Shown: one piece after another, positions 1-8,700 of the stretch
Position numbering within the stretch: position 1 is the stretch's first letter
Layout of the letters: every line of letters begins with the position of its first letter
Origin: a virus
Direction: 5' to 3' (one strand)
IMG/VR virus record: IMGVR_UViG_3300032238_000182
Location: 1 to 20,519 of that record
Length of the DNA stretch: 20,519 bases
The notes under the pieces: model-generated
Told to the model about the DNA's origin: nothing
The model's input: the letters and a program-made list of their open reading frames with translations, nothing else
Databases searched by the model: none
Made by a program: the position numbers and the translations under genes

Positions 1-114
1 GTATTAGCGGACGAGTTGGTAATACCATTATCAACCGTTCAATATCACCTGCGTAAAGTTAAGAAGATAATAAGAGAAAATTGGAATAAAAATAAAGGAA
101 ACTATGGGTTGTAA
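1..114 (+). CDS. C-terminal end of an HTH-like protein (5' partial)
   Basis: The frame is open from base 1 and ends at TAA 112-114, so only the last 37 residues are visible. They read like the end of a helix-turn-helix: LADELVIPLSTVQYHLRK followed by a basic helix (KVKKIIRENW), the pattern of sigma-region-4 or LuxR/FixJ-type DNA-binding domains. Role is inference only: a late-gene regulator or another DNA-binding phage protein. The stop overlaps the next gene, whose ATG is at 104, so the two are probably co-transcribed and translationally coupled. The true start and the rest of the protein lie outside the window. Confidence 0.55.
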   Translation, partial: VLADELVIPLSTVQYHLRKVKKIIRENWNKNKGNYGL

Positions 115-355
115 CTGTAAAGGTAATAATTCACCCAAACCATTAGATGAGTTGGTTGGGTATGAATTGATAAATAAAGGGATAATAAATGAAGAGGTTT
201 TAAGTAACAACGAGAAGGAATTACTATATAGGTTCTATAATGAAAAGTTTAACGAACAGGTTAGATTTACTTGTGGTAATTGTTGGGAGGTGTTTATTAA
301 AGATAAATTAAAAGAATTATGGATAAAAGAGAGTTTAAGAAGAGCACAAAGTTAG
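104..355 (+). CDS. Small protein with N-terminal CxC and C-terminal CxxC pairs
   Basis: An 83-residue protein of unknown function. It begins MGCNCKGN and has a second pair in CGNCW near residues 57-61, so CxC plus CxxC could together bind one Zn2+ or Fe, but this is inference. The middle is a short charged helical region (NNEKELLYRFYNEKFNEQ). The start is backed by one of the few good Shine-Dalgarno-like sequences in the window (AAAGGAA, 94-100, a few bases before ATG 104). It overlaps the preceding gene by 11 bases and the following one by 37 bases. Position just before the probable small terminase suggests a packaging or DNA-handling role, unproven. Small proteins starting MGCNC occur, as I recall, in other phages of Bacteroidota. 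Confidence 0.7.
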   Translation: MGCNCKGNNSPKPLDELVGYELINKGIINEEVLSNNEKELLYRFYNEKFNEQVRFTCGNCWEVFIKDKLKELWIKESLRRAQS

Positions 356-714
356 AACTTGAAAAGAGGCTACAAGTGTGTATTGAAAAGATAGTTAAAG
401 ACCATTTGAACTATACTATGTTTATTGATTGGTTTGTAGATGAATATGATATGTCTAAACACAACGCCTATAAAGAGTGGAACAAGTGTTGGAATATTAT
501 TAAGTCCCGTTTCTCATTAGAAACAGACCAACTGATAAACAAACAGATATACGAGATGTATGACCTATACAAAGAAGCAAGAGAGACAGGTGACTTTGGA
601 ACATCAAGGAAACTATTGGAGGATATAAGAAAGATACAAGGGATTGACGCACCTGAAAAGATAAACATAAAACACGAGGGAACAATCACAGTATCCTTTG
701 GGGACGAAGAATAA
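319..714 (+). CDS. Probable terminase small subunit
   Basis: 131 residues, mostly helical and charged. The first 60 residues (basic helix, then MSKHNAYKEWNKCW) fit a DNA-binding domain. The middle (LYKEARETGDFGTSRKLLED, about residues 84-103) fits the helical oligomerisation core, and the last part (IQGIDAPEKINIKHEGTI) is the kind of beta tail seen after that core in small terminases. In this family the protein forms a ring that recognises viral DNA and stimulates the large subunit. The large terminase gene lies one gene downstream, which supports the call. The stop overlaps the methyltransferase ATG as TAATG (712-716), a re-initiation arrangement. The start at 319 lies within the preceding gene; a later in-frame Met would remove the basic helix. 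No motif is diagnostic, so another DNA-binding function remains possible. Confidence 0.65.
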   Translation: MDKREFKKSTKLELEKRLQVCIEKIVKDHLNYTMFIDWFVDEYDMSKHNAYKEWNKCWNIIKSRFSLETDQLINKQIYEMYDLYKEARETGDFGTSRKLLEDIRKIQGIDAPEKINIKHEGTITVSFGDEE

Positions 715-1415
715 TGAATATAATACAGGGAGATAGTTTAGAGGTATTAAAAACATTACCAGATAATTTCTGTGATTTAGTGGTAACATCACCACCGTAT
801 AATAAAAATTATTGGTTAAGGAATAGAAACCAAAAGGGTAAAAGAATTATCACATACGATAGTTTTAATGATAGTTTAGACCCACAGGAATATATCCAAC
901 AACAGACAGATATATTAAATGAACTTGTAAGGGTTATAAAACCGACTGGTTCAATCTTTTATAACCACATAGACATATTACATAAACATAACACAATACA
1001 CCCGTCATATGTCTATAATTTTAATGTTAAACAAGTTATAGTTTGGGATAGAGGTAACACACCAAAGTTAGATAAGAGTTATTTTCTACCCACAACAGAA
1101 TGGGTGTTTTGGATTAAGAAGAGTTGGGACGCAATACCTTATTTTGATAAATCACAAGCACAACACAAGAAAAGTATTTGGAGGATTAACAAGGAAAAGA
1201 ATAACCCACACCCCGCACCATTTCCACAGGAATTAGTAGACAACATAATTAAGAGTTGTTCGGTTGAAGGGTCAGTTGTAATGGATTGTTATATGGGTAG
1301 CGGGTCAACCGCTTTAAGTTGTAAAAGAAATAACAGAGAGTTTGTCGGTATAGAAATAAGTGAGACCTATATTGATATGACTAAAAAAAGATTAGATGAA
1401 TATAAAACTATTTAA
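714..1415 (+). CDS. Beta-class DNA methyltransferase (N4-cytosine or N6-adenine)
   Basis: A 233-residue S-adenosylmethionine-dependent amino-methyltransferase. The catalytic motif TSPPYN is at residues 25-30, just after GDSLEVL. The AdoMet-binding motif DCYMGSGSTA (about 191-200) lies near the C terminus. Catalytic motif before AdoMet motif, with the recognition region between them (about 40-185), is the beta-class order. An S in (S/D)PPY is commoner in N4-cytosine enzymes, but some N6-adenine enzymes share it, so the base is undecided. The family's reaction is methyl transfer to an exocyclic amino group in a specific site, protecting DNA from restriction. No cognate endonuclease gene is adjacent, so it is probably an orphan phage enzyme. 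Unusually, it sits between the two terminase genes and overlaps both neighbours: TAATG before, and the terL ATG inside its last codons. The target site cannot be read from sequence. Confidence 0.93.
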   Translation: MNIIQGDSLEVLKTLPDNFCDLVVTSPPYNKNYWLRNRNQKGKRIITYDSFNDSLDPQEYIQQQTDILNELVRVIKPTGSIFYNHIDILHKHNTIHPSYVYNFNVKQVIVWDRGNTPKLDKSYFLPTTEWVFWIKKSWDAIPYFDKSQAQHKKSIWRINKEKNNPHPAPFPQELVDNIIKSCSVEGSVVMDCYMGSGSTALSCKRNNREFVGIEISETYIDMTKKRLDEYKTI

Positions 1416-2619
1416 GCCACACGCCAAACAGAGAGAATGTATCAACCAGATTGAAAGTTCTTTGGCAAAGTATATCATTATTGATTGTGGTAGACAGTTT
1501 GGTAAATCTTTATTGGCACAGAACCTAATTTTAAAATGGTGTTTAGAAAATGATAATAGTGTTGGGTTTTGGGTTAGTCCTATCTACTCACAAGCAAAGA
1601 AAGTGTTTGATGAGTTGGTTAAGGCGTTAAAAGATACGGGTCTAATTAAGACCACAAACAGGAGTGAGGTATGGATTAAACTAACAAACGGTTCAACCAT
1701 ACACTTTAAGTCAGGAGAGAAACCAGACAACCTACGAGGTTATACATTAGATTTTCTCGTAGTAGATGAAGCTGCGTTCATTAGGGACGAGGTATGGAAT
1801 GAGGTATTAAGACCAGCAACATTAGTAAGAGGTAAGAAGATATTGTTTATATCCACACCAAAGGGTAAGAACTATTTTTATAACCTATATAACAAAGGTG
1901 TAAGTGAAGAGACACCTGATTATCTATCATTAAAATATACAAGTTATGATACACCCTTTATTACGGAAGATGAAATTAACGAGGCGAAGAATAGCCTACC
2001 TGATGATATTTTTAGGCAGGAGATTATGGCAGAGTTTATTGAAGATGGTGGGGAGGTGTTTAGACACTATCATCAGGCGCAACTAATAAACAGATGGCAA
2101 GAACCTGTGGAGAGTGAAAGGTATTGGGCGGGAATAGATTTGGGTAGACAGAATGACTTTACAGTATTAACCATAATAAATAATTTCAATCAGGTAGTTT
2201 ATATATACAGAGAGAGAAGAAATAATTGGACGAACATAGTAGACGAGATTGTAAGGATATTACAGAAATACAACGCACGAGCAATAGTGGAGGTGAATAG
2301 TATTGGTGATGTAATATACGAACAGATATTCCAAAGATACAGGAAGATAGAAGCGTTCCACACAACCAACCAAAACAAGGAAGAGATTATAGGAAACCTT
2401 ATAGTTCAAATAAACGAACAGACAATACTATTACCAACTAAACAATTATTTGAACCATTAGACACAGAGTTAAGGGTATTTACATTTGAATATTCAACAA
2501 AGAGTAGGAAGATTAGATACTTTGCGCCAGCAGGGTTTCACGATGATTGTGTAATGAGTTTAGCGTTCGCAGTAGAAAGTAAGAGAAATAATGTCCCTAA
2601 AAAGTTTGTAGTAGCCTAA
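1396..2619 (+). CDS. terL: Terminase large subunit (packaging ATPase and nuclease)
   Basis: 407 residues with both domains intact. ATPase: Walker A-like CGRQFGKS (31-38), Walker B LVVDE (121-125) with catalytic E125, and motif III STPKG (153-157). Nuclease of RNase H fold: GIDLGRQNDF with D248, an acidic strand VEVNSIGD (E299/D305) and HDDCVMSLA (D383/D384). In the cell it docks on the portal, pumps DNA into the prohead and cuts the concatemer. Length is typical to slightly short. The ATG at 1396 lies inside the methyltransferase gene, and an in-frame TAG stands directly before it (1393-1395), so the frame cannot extend upstream. The stop overlaps the next ATG as TAATG (2617-2621). A portal gene would normally follow but is not seen. 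Confidence 0.96.
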   Translation: MNIKLFKPHAKQRECINQIESSLAKYIIIDCGRQFGKSLLAQNLILKWCLENDNSVGFWVSPIYSQAKKVFDELVKALKDTGLIKTTNRSEVWIKLTNGSTIHFKSGEKPDNLRGYTLDFLVVDEAAFIRDEVWNEVLRPATLVRGKKILFISTPKGKNYFYNLYNKGVSEETPDYLSLKYTSYDTPFITEDEINEAKNSLPDDIFRQEIMAEFIEDGGEVFRHYHQAQLINRWQEPVESERYWAGIDLGRQNDFTVLTIINNFNQVVYIYRERRNNWTNIVDEIVRILQKYNARAIVEVNSIGDVIYEQIFQRYRKIEAFHTTNQNKEEIIGNLIVQINEQTILLPTKQLFEPLDTELRVFTFEYSTKSRKIRYFAPAGFHDDCVMSLAFAVESKRNNVPKKFVVA

Positions 2620-3407
2620 TGATAAAACAGATTGATATTGAAATAGATGGTATAGATTATACTTTGCCAGAGAATATTACGGTGAGCCACTACGGTGAGA
2701 TGATGAGACGAATGTCTTTGAGTGAAGATATAATAGACAAAGCACACGATGTAATAGGTGTGTTACTGAATATACCATATACTATACTACGAGAGTTAGA
2801 CCCCGAACAGATGGCGGAATTATCCATATATCTTCAAAATAAGGTCAATTCTCACGATGTTGGATACATACCCTCATTTACTTATAAAGATGTAAATTAT
2901 GTGGGTGTAACCTTTAATAAAATGACTTTTGGTGAGTATGTAGATATAATCAATTTGATTAGGAACGAAGCGTCCATATATATGAATATACATAAGATAT
3001 GTTCTATACTATACAGACCAGAAATAAATGGTAAGATAAGTCCATATAACATAGAACAACAGGAAATACAGAGTGAGTTATTTAAAGAACTACCACTACA
3101 ATATTTCTTTGGGATATTCAAGAACCTATTTACCTTTTTAGCACAGATGAAAAAGGATTTTGTGGTGTTATTTGGTGAAGATGATTTACCTGAAAAACCA
3201 AAGGAAGAGAAACAGGAAGAGGAAGAACAAACCAATTTACCCTGGTATAAGATGATTATGACTTTAACAGGTGATGATTTTACAAAAATAGATTATGTAA
3301 CGGGTCGTCCATTAGTTGAATGTTTCAACCATCTTACATATATTAAATTAAAGATAGAAGATGAGAAACAACTTATTCTTCAACAACAAAACAAGATGAA
3401 CTTATGA
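2619..3407 (+). CDS. Phage structural/assembly protein, possible tail assembly chaperone
   Basis: 262 residues, no catalytic motif, no membrane segment. Three parts can be seen: a beta/helical N-terminal region; a central helical domain (about 100-180) containing MTFGEYVDII and HKICSILYRP; and, after an acidic hinge (about 185-205, KPKEEKQEEEEQ), a short C-terminal domain (NLPWYKMIMTL... DYVTGRPLVECFNHL). The central FGEYVDI/ILYRP pattern and the small W-containing end recall tail assembly chaperones (G and GT proteins), which coat the tape measure before tube assembly. If so, both parts are encoded in one frame instead of by programmed frameshift. The gene is far from the tape measure, which weakens the call. 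The stop and next start overlap as ATGA (3404-3407). Confidence 0.4.
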   Translation: MIKQIDIEIDGIDYTLPENITVSHYGEMMRRMSLSEDIIDKAHDVIGVLLNIPYTILRELDPEQMAELSIYLQNKVNSHDVGYIPSFTYKDVNYVGVTFNKMTFGEYVDIINLIRNEASIYMNIHKICSILYRPEINGKISPYNIEQQEIQSELFKELPLQYFFGIFKNLFTFLAQMKKDFVVLFGEDDLPEKPKEEKQEEEEQTNLPWYKMIMTLTGDDFTKIDYVTGRPLVECFNHLTYIKLKIEDEKQLILQQQNKMNL

Positions 3408-3895
3408 GTAGTAAATTAAAAACATTTAGGGGGTTTGTGAAAGACCTGAAAAAGATATATGAAAAACATCAACAGATTAAGGACTTTGGGTTTGGATTTA
3501 TAGAAGATGTTACATTCAAAAATCAGGGTGATACAACAACACAATACCCATACCTATTTGTAATACCAGATACATCGGTAGTAGATGAAAGAGAATTAAG
3601 TTATTCAATTAGATTGGTGATGATGGATAGAGTTGTTAATTATACAGACGACAACTTATTAGATATTATGAGTGATATGAACCAAATACTACAAGATGTG
3701 GTAAGTCAGTTCGCTTATTCATACACAGCAGAAAATGGTGATTATACAGGGACATATCAAATAGATTTACCAGTTCAATTACAACCCTTTGCTGATAAGT
3801 TTGACGACTATGTAGCGGGTTGGTTCGCCACCATAAACATCACATTAGGTCAAGCACTTGATAGATGTGACGCACCATTTGATAGTTTTGAGTAA
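3404..3895 (+). CDS. Probable tail terminator/completion protein
   Basis: 163 residues, alpha/beta. The run QYPYLFVIPDTSVVDERE, then SIRLVMMDRV, then a helix DIMSDMNQILQDVVSQF fits the tail-terminator fold (lambda gpU/gp17-like): a strand-rich core with a helix that lines the ring capping the tail tube where it meets the head. The C-terminal part (VAGWFATINITLGQALDRC) is a last strand and short tail. It overlaps the upstream gene by four bases (ATGA) and the downstream gene as TAATG (3893-3897). The next gene is a connector candidate, which suits a head-tail joining cluster. The assignment rests on pattern and context, not on a catalytic motif. An inner neck protein is an alternative. Confidence 0.5.
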   Translation: MSSKLKTFRGFVKDLKKIYEKHQQIKDFGFGFIEDVTFKNQGDTTTQYPYLFVIPDTSVVDERELSYSIRLVMMDRVVNYTDDNLLDIMSDMNQILQDVVSQFAYSYTAENGDYTGTYQIDLPVQLQPFADKFDDYVAGWFATINITLGQALDRCDAPFDSFE

Positions 3896-4467
3896 TGGCA
3901 ATACCTGAAAGATTATTATTAAGACAATCCCTACAAAGGTCAGCACGAGAGTGGTTGAAGATATATAGGGAAGAGTTAGGAAAGAATAGACCACACGGGT
4001 TAGGAAAGGACGGACAAGCAAAAAGTAGTTTTAGTCCTGTGACCGCAAATAGTATTGCGTCAGGTAGAGCGTTAGACGCAGGTTATGAGATTGTAACCAA
4101 CGATGATGGAACATACGAGATTATATTTGGACTACCTGATTATATATATTATTTAGACCAGGGAGTAAGAGGTGGTAGGTTTCAAGAAGGAAGACGAAGA
4201 GGTGGCGGTGGTTCATCACCATTTCTTAAATCAATAATGAATTGGATAGAAACCAAACACATTAGAACAGAATTATCCACTATGAGTTTAGCGTTCGCAA
4301 TAAGAACGAATATACTTAAAGAGGGTATTGAAGCAACTAATATAATTTCTACTATTAATGAAAGATTTATAGAAGAGTTTGGGGAACAAATAGCGGACGA
4401 TTATATGGTTAATATAGAAGATTATATAATAGATAATATGAAAAGAGTTTTAGAAAAATACAATTAA
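3895..4467 (+). CDS. HK97 gp10-like head-tail connector/tail component
   Basis: 190 residues. The diagnostic-looking stretch is DYIYYLDQGVRGG (about 80-92), then a Gly/Arg-rich loop (RRRGGGGSSPFL), then a helix INTO WIETKHI and LAFAIRTNILKEGIEATN. This order (a strand ending in a G-containing turn, a disordered basic loop, then a helix with an 'aIa..I..kGi' pattern) is that of HK97 gp10-like proteins, which join neck and tail tube. The N-terminal 60 residues are helical and basic with a flexible middle (GLGKDGQAKSSF). The start directly follows the previous gene (TAATG), and one base separates its stop from the next ATG. Host toxins and unrelated proteins are unlikely in this context. Confidence 0.6.
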   Translation: MAIPERLLLRQSLQRSAREWLKIYREELGKNRPHGLGKDGQAKSSFSPVTANSIASGRALDAGYEIVTNDDGTYEIIFGLPDYIYYLDQGVRGGRFQEGRRRGGGGSSPFLKSIMNWIETKHIRTELSTMSLAFAIRTNILKEGIEATNIISTINERFIEEFGEQIADDYMVNIEDYIIDNMKRVLEKYN

Positions 4468-4468
4468 T

Positions 4469-5758
4469 ATGGCAATAACAATAACACAGACACCCCAATA
4501 TATAAAACCATCTTATAGTGATAATGTATTAACAGTATCATCAAATCAAGTGGTATCAAAATATAAGTTCAAGTATGTATTTGATTTATTTGCTAAACCA
4601 CAAAATGGTGACCCATACACTTATTTAGGTAGGGTAAAACAAACACCTAACCCATCAGGAGTGGGTATGTTAGATTTAGGTAGATACTTACAGAATGTAG
4701 TATCACAGGATTTATATAACGGATATATGTATGATTTAGGTTGGGTGCCAGATACATTAAAACAAACATTAGGAGATTATTATGTAATGTGTGGTGAAGA
4801 ATATTCAACATCATTATCAGGTGCTACAACACTATATAACGGGTCAGGAACAGTATGTTCTACATCAACACTAACAGGAACAACCACAGGAGTTAAAGTT
4901 ACATTTAATGGTGTAAATCAATTTGAGTATGGATATTATTGGCCTGGTAATGATTTTTTTAAGGCTACAAATAGATTTTTATTATCTAACCAACCTTTAA
5001 CACAATACAGAGAAGCAGATGAGTTTATTTGTATTGGAGTATTAGCGGGTGATAATCAACAAGGATATGACGCGAATATATCAAGATTAGGATATACAGC
5101 AAAGTTCTATTTTACAGATGGAACAAACGCAACATATTATCAAGATTATGGAAATTATACAGGAGCAACTATTAATGGATATTATATGTCGGGAACTTTA
5201 CAAACTATATTAGATATTGAAGGACAGACAAAGGATTGGACGAAGGTTGAATTATCTATGTCTACGGAATATGAAAAGAGAATTATATATAAAAAGGTTT
5301 GTCCTTGGCAGAAATATAATCCCAAAGATGTTATATTCTTAAATAGATATGGAGCGTGGGATACATTTAGATTTTATGGTAGTAAAGATGAGGTTACCAA
5401 AATACAAAGAGGAACATATGAAAGAGCGTATGGCACCTGGTCTTCTTATTCATACAACTATGAAACATACGAAAGAGGAACAGATAATATATCAACTGAA
5501 TTACAAGTAGAGGGTGAGGTAATGAGTGATTTTTTAGATAGGGATATGGTAAATTGGTTGGGAGAATTATTAACATCACCACAGGTATATCTTGTGGCAA
5601 ATAACGAATTACCACATATTATTACAGGTGGGGTTCAATTATTGCCAATCAATATTACCAGTAGTGATTTTAAGAAACAAATTAAAGGAAATGTGAAATT
5701 AAGACAAGTTAGTTTCAAGTATAAATATTCAACACCGACCAGAACACAACAGTTTTAA
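4469..5758 (+). CDS. Beta-rich tail or baseplate structural protein
   Basis: 429 residues, rich in Tyr, Thr, Gly and Asn, with almost no helix-forming stretches. No signal peptide or membrane segment is seen. The N terminus (about 10-45, PSYSDNVLTVSS ... YKFKYVFDLF) looks like an immunoglobulin-like strand set. The C-terminal third (about 275-425) contains KVCPWQKYNPKDVIFLNRYG and ends in a strand pair (VKLRQVSFKYKYS), reminiscent of distal-tail-type proteins that start the baseplate. It lies immediately upstream of the giant tail-tip protein (2 bases apart), the usual place for a distal tail protein. Function is inference from position and composition; I recognise the family only as phage structural. 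Confidence 0.55.
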   Translation: MAITITQTPQYIKPSYSDNVLTVSSNQVVSKYKFKYVFDLFAKPQNGDPYTYLGRVKQTPNPSGVGMLDLGRYLQNVVSQDLYNGYMYDLGWVPDTLKQTLGDYYVMCGEEYSTSLSGATTLYNGSGTVCSTSTLTGTTTGVKVTFNGVNQFEYGYYWPGNDFFKATNRFLLSNQPLTQYREADEFICIGVLAGDNQQGYDANISRLGYTAKFYFTDGTNATYYQDYGNYTGATINGYYMSGTLQTILDIEGQTKDWTKVELSMSTEYEKRIIYKKVCPWQKYNPKDVIFLNRYGAWDTFRFYGSKDEVTKIQRGTYERAYGTWSSYSYNYETYERGTDNISTELQVEGEVMSDFLDRDMVNWLGELLTSPQVYLVANNELPHIITGGVQLLPINITSSDFKKQIKGNVKLRQVSFKYKYSTPTRTQQF

Positions 5759-5760
5759 TT

Positions 5761-8700
5761 ATGATTGATACTCTCATACAAGTAACCAATTTAAGTGGTT
5801 CAACTATATACCTTGACTTATACGATGATTTATCAGTAAATCTAAATATGTCCTTTGCGGAGATACAAGATATTACAAGTCGTAATAGTGGATACTCACA
5901 AACTTTCAGGGTGCCAGGAACACCTATTAACAATAGTTTCTTTAACTATATGTTTAATGTGAACGCAGATAATCTATCATTTGATATACAAAAATCTGTG
6001 GTATGTTCTGTGAATTACAAAGGTAATACGGTATTAGATGGTATATTAAGATTATTAAAAGTTATTATTACAAATAACAAGGTAGAATATGAGGTGAATA
6101 TACAAGATGAGGTTGGGGTGTTTATTAATAATATCAGTAACAAATTACTTACAGATATAAATTATGACGATTTAAACCATACATATAACGCAACAAATGT
6201 TAAAGCAAGTTGGGACGCAGTATATACAGGTTCAACAACAACAGGAGGATTAAAGAACGGACAGATATTATATCCGTTTCAACACATAGGTTATTTATAT
6301 GACGATACAGGTAAGATAATTACATCTGGTTCAACATCATCACCTACATTAGAATTGTATGGTAATAAAGGTTCTATCTCTCACCCTGATACACCGATGA
6401 AGACAACTGGTTTCAAGCCATCAATACAAATCAAATCGGTGGTTGATAGAATATTCAATCAAAACGGATTTACATTAGTAAGTAACTTTTTTAGTAGTGA
6501 ATATTTCAGGAGGTTATATATGCCACTCATATTCAACAACGATGGATACTTTATATCAGCAACGGGAAACACAGCGGGAACATCACAAGTATTTCAACAA
6601 ATTACAAGTCAACCATCAGGATTTAGTTTCTCTGGAACAACTTGTATGGTGATAGATGGATTTGTGGAAGTAGACGCTTATACATATAATAATGGTTCGG
6701 TATATCCTCCATATGGTTGGAACTTTACTAATGGTAGATTTATAGCACCACAAAACGGAACATATACATTTACATATTCAATTACATTACAAGTTCCAGA
6801 TGGTTACCAAAATGTTACTACTGGAATAGAAGGTTCGGTATTTTTATATAAGAATAGAACAACACAATATCTTAATAAGGATTTTATTACCTATCCTGAT
6901 ATATACGATTTTCAGGTAACAGTATCATCTACTAATTCAGTTTCAATACCATTAGTTCAAGGTGACTATATTGAAATGGTTGTTAGATGGAAACAAGGAG
7001 CAATTTATACCTGCCAAAGTTATACATTAGTAGCACCTGAAATTGTAAAAGATATTTCTGTTGTAACAATTACAGACGCACCAAATAATATATTAGGTTC
7101 AACGGTAGATGTTAATAATCAGTTTGAGGTTCCAGGAACTTATAAACAATTAGAGTTTCTAAAAGGTCTAATAACACAATTCAATCTGGTGATGGTTAAA
7201 CACCCTTATTTATCCAACACATACATAATGGAGCCGTATAGTGATTATGTAGGACAAGGGGACACATTAGATTGGACTGATAAATTAGATATGTCTAAAT
7301 CTATTGAAATATCACCATTAACTAATTTGATTGGTAAGGCGATAGATTTTGTTTATGAAGAAGATGGTGATGAGATAAACAACTATACCAAAACTATTAA
7401 CAACAATAGAAACTTTGGAACATATAACTTTATTCCATCAGGGGTAACCTTAAATGATAAACCATTAGAGTTTAAGTCGTTCTTCTCACCTTCACCAGGA
7501 AACTTTCTACCATCATACAATACCTCTAATCCTTTAATATGTCCCCAATTTTACGGGACAAAACAAGTTACTATAAGTGGTTCAACAATCACACAACTCC
7601 TTCCTATGAGGATTAAACCTCGTATATTACACTATTGTGGAAGACAAAGTATATCAGGTGTATGGTATTTTAGGGACGAGGTATTAAACGAAACTACACA
7701 ATATACAGATTATCCGTTCTTACACCATCAAGAGTTATTACCTTCAACACCAGCACAACAAGCGGTAGACCTTAACTTTGGTAATAGTAATTCACCACAG
7801 GACGCAGTAGTTCCTTCATTTACAAACCTTACAGCGTATAACTTATATTACGCAGATTATATAGATGATTTATTAGACGCTGACGCAAGAATGGTTAGTG
7901 CTAATTTCTTCCTTAATATTCAAGATGTAACCAACTTAAAGTATAGTGATTTAATATTTGTTAAGGACGCTTATTATAGAATTAACAAAATAAAAGATTT
8001 TAATTTAATTAATAATTCAACAACCAAAGTAGAGTTAGTAAAGTTATTGACTGTTGATATACAACAATTACCACCAACTCCTACTCCAACTCCAACAAGT
8101 AGTCCTACACCTACTCCAACGAGCACACCAACTCCTACGCCTACAAGCACTCCTACACCTACTCCAACAAATACACCAGCACCGATAGGGCAGTGTTATT
8201 GTTTTGAAATATGGGTTACAGGAACAACACAAGGTGGACCAGAGCCAGGAATTATTGCTACACTTGATTATAATGATTGTTATGGTGTAAGAACAGGTAG
8301 AGCGTTTTTTAATGGACCAGGTATATACAAGCAGTGTATCCAGGTCTTTGATAATGTCCCACAAGTATTTGGGGGAACAACAGGAATAGACCAAAGTAAA
8401 ATAACTATACCTGGAACAGGAAATTGTAACACAGGATATGTATGTAGTGGATATACACCAATCACTCCAACACCAACTCCTACGGCTACAAGCACTCCTA
8501 CTCCTACACCAACTCCTACACCAACTCCTACTGCTACACCAATACCTGTAAGTTTAATTGTATATACAGGAGCAACATTAAGTGCTGCTTGTGGTAATAA
8601 TATATCAACAACAGTTTGGTATATTGGTTCATTAGGAATAGGAACAGATTTATATACAACATCAGGAATGACTATTGCGGTTCAAACGCCAGGTTATTAC

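Noticed and set aside
1381-1396. Run of seven A near the end of the methyltransferase gene as a frameshift site fusing it to terL
   Set aside because: In the terL frame a TAG stands directly before the terL ATG, so slippage would not produce a fusion.
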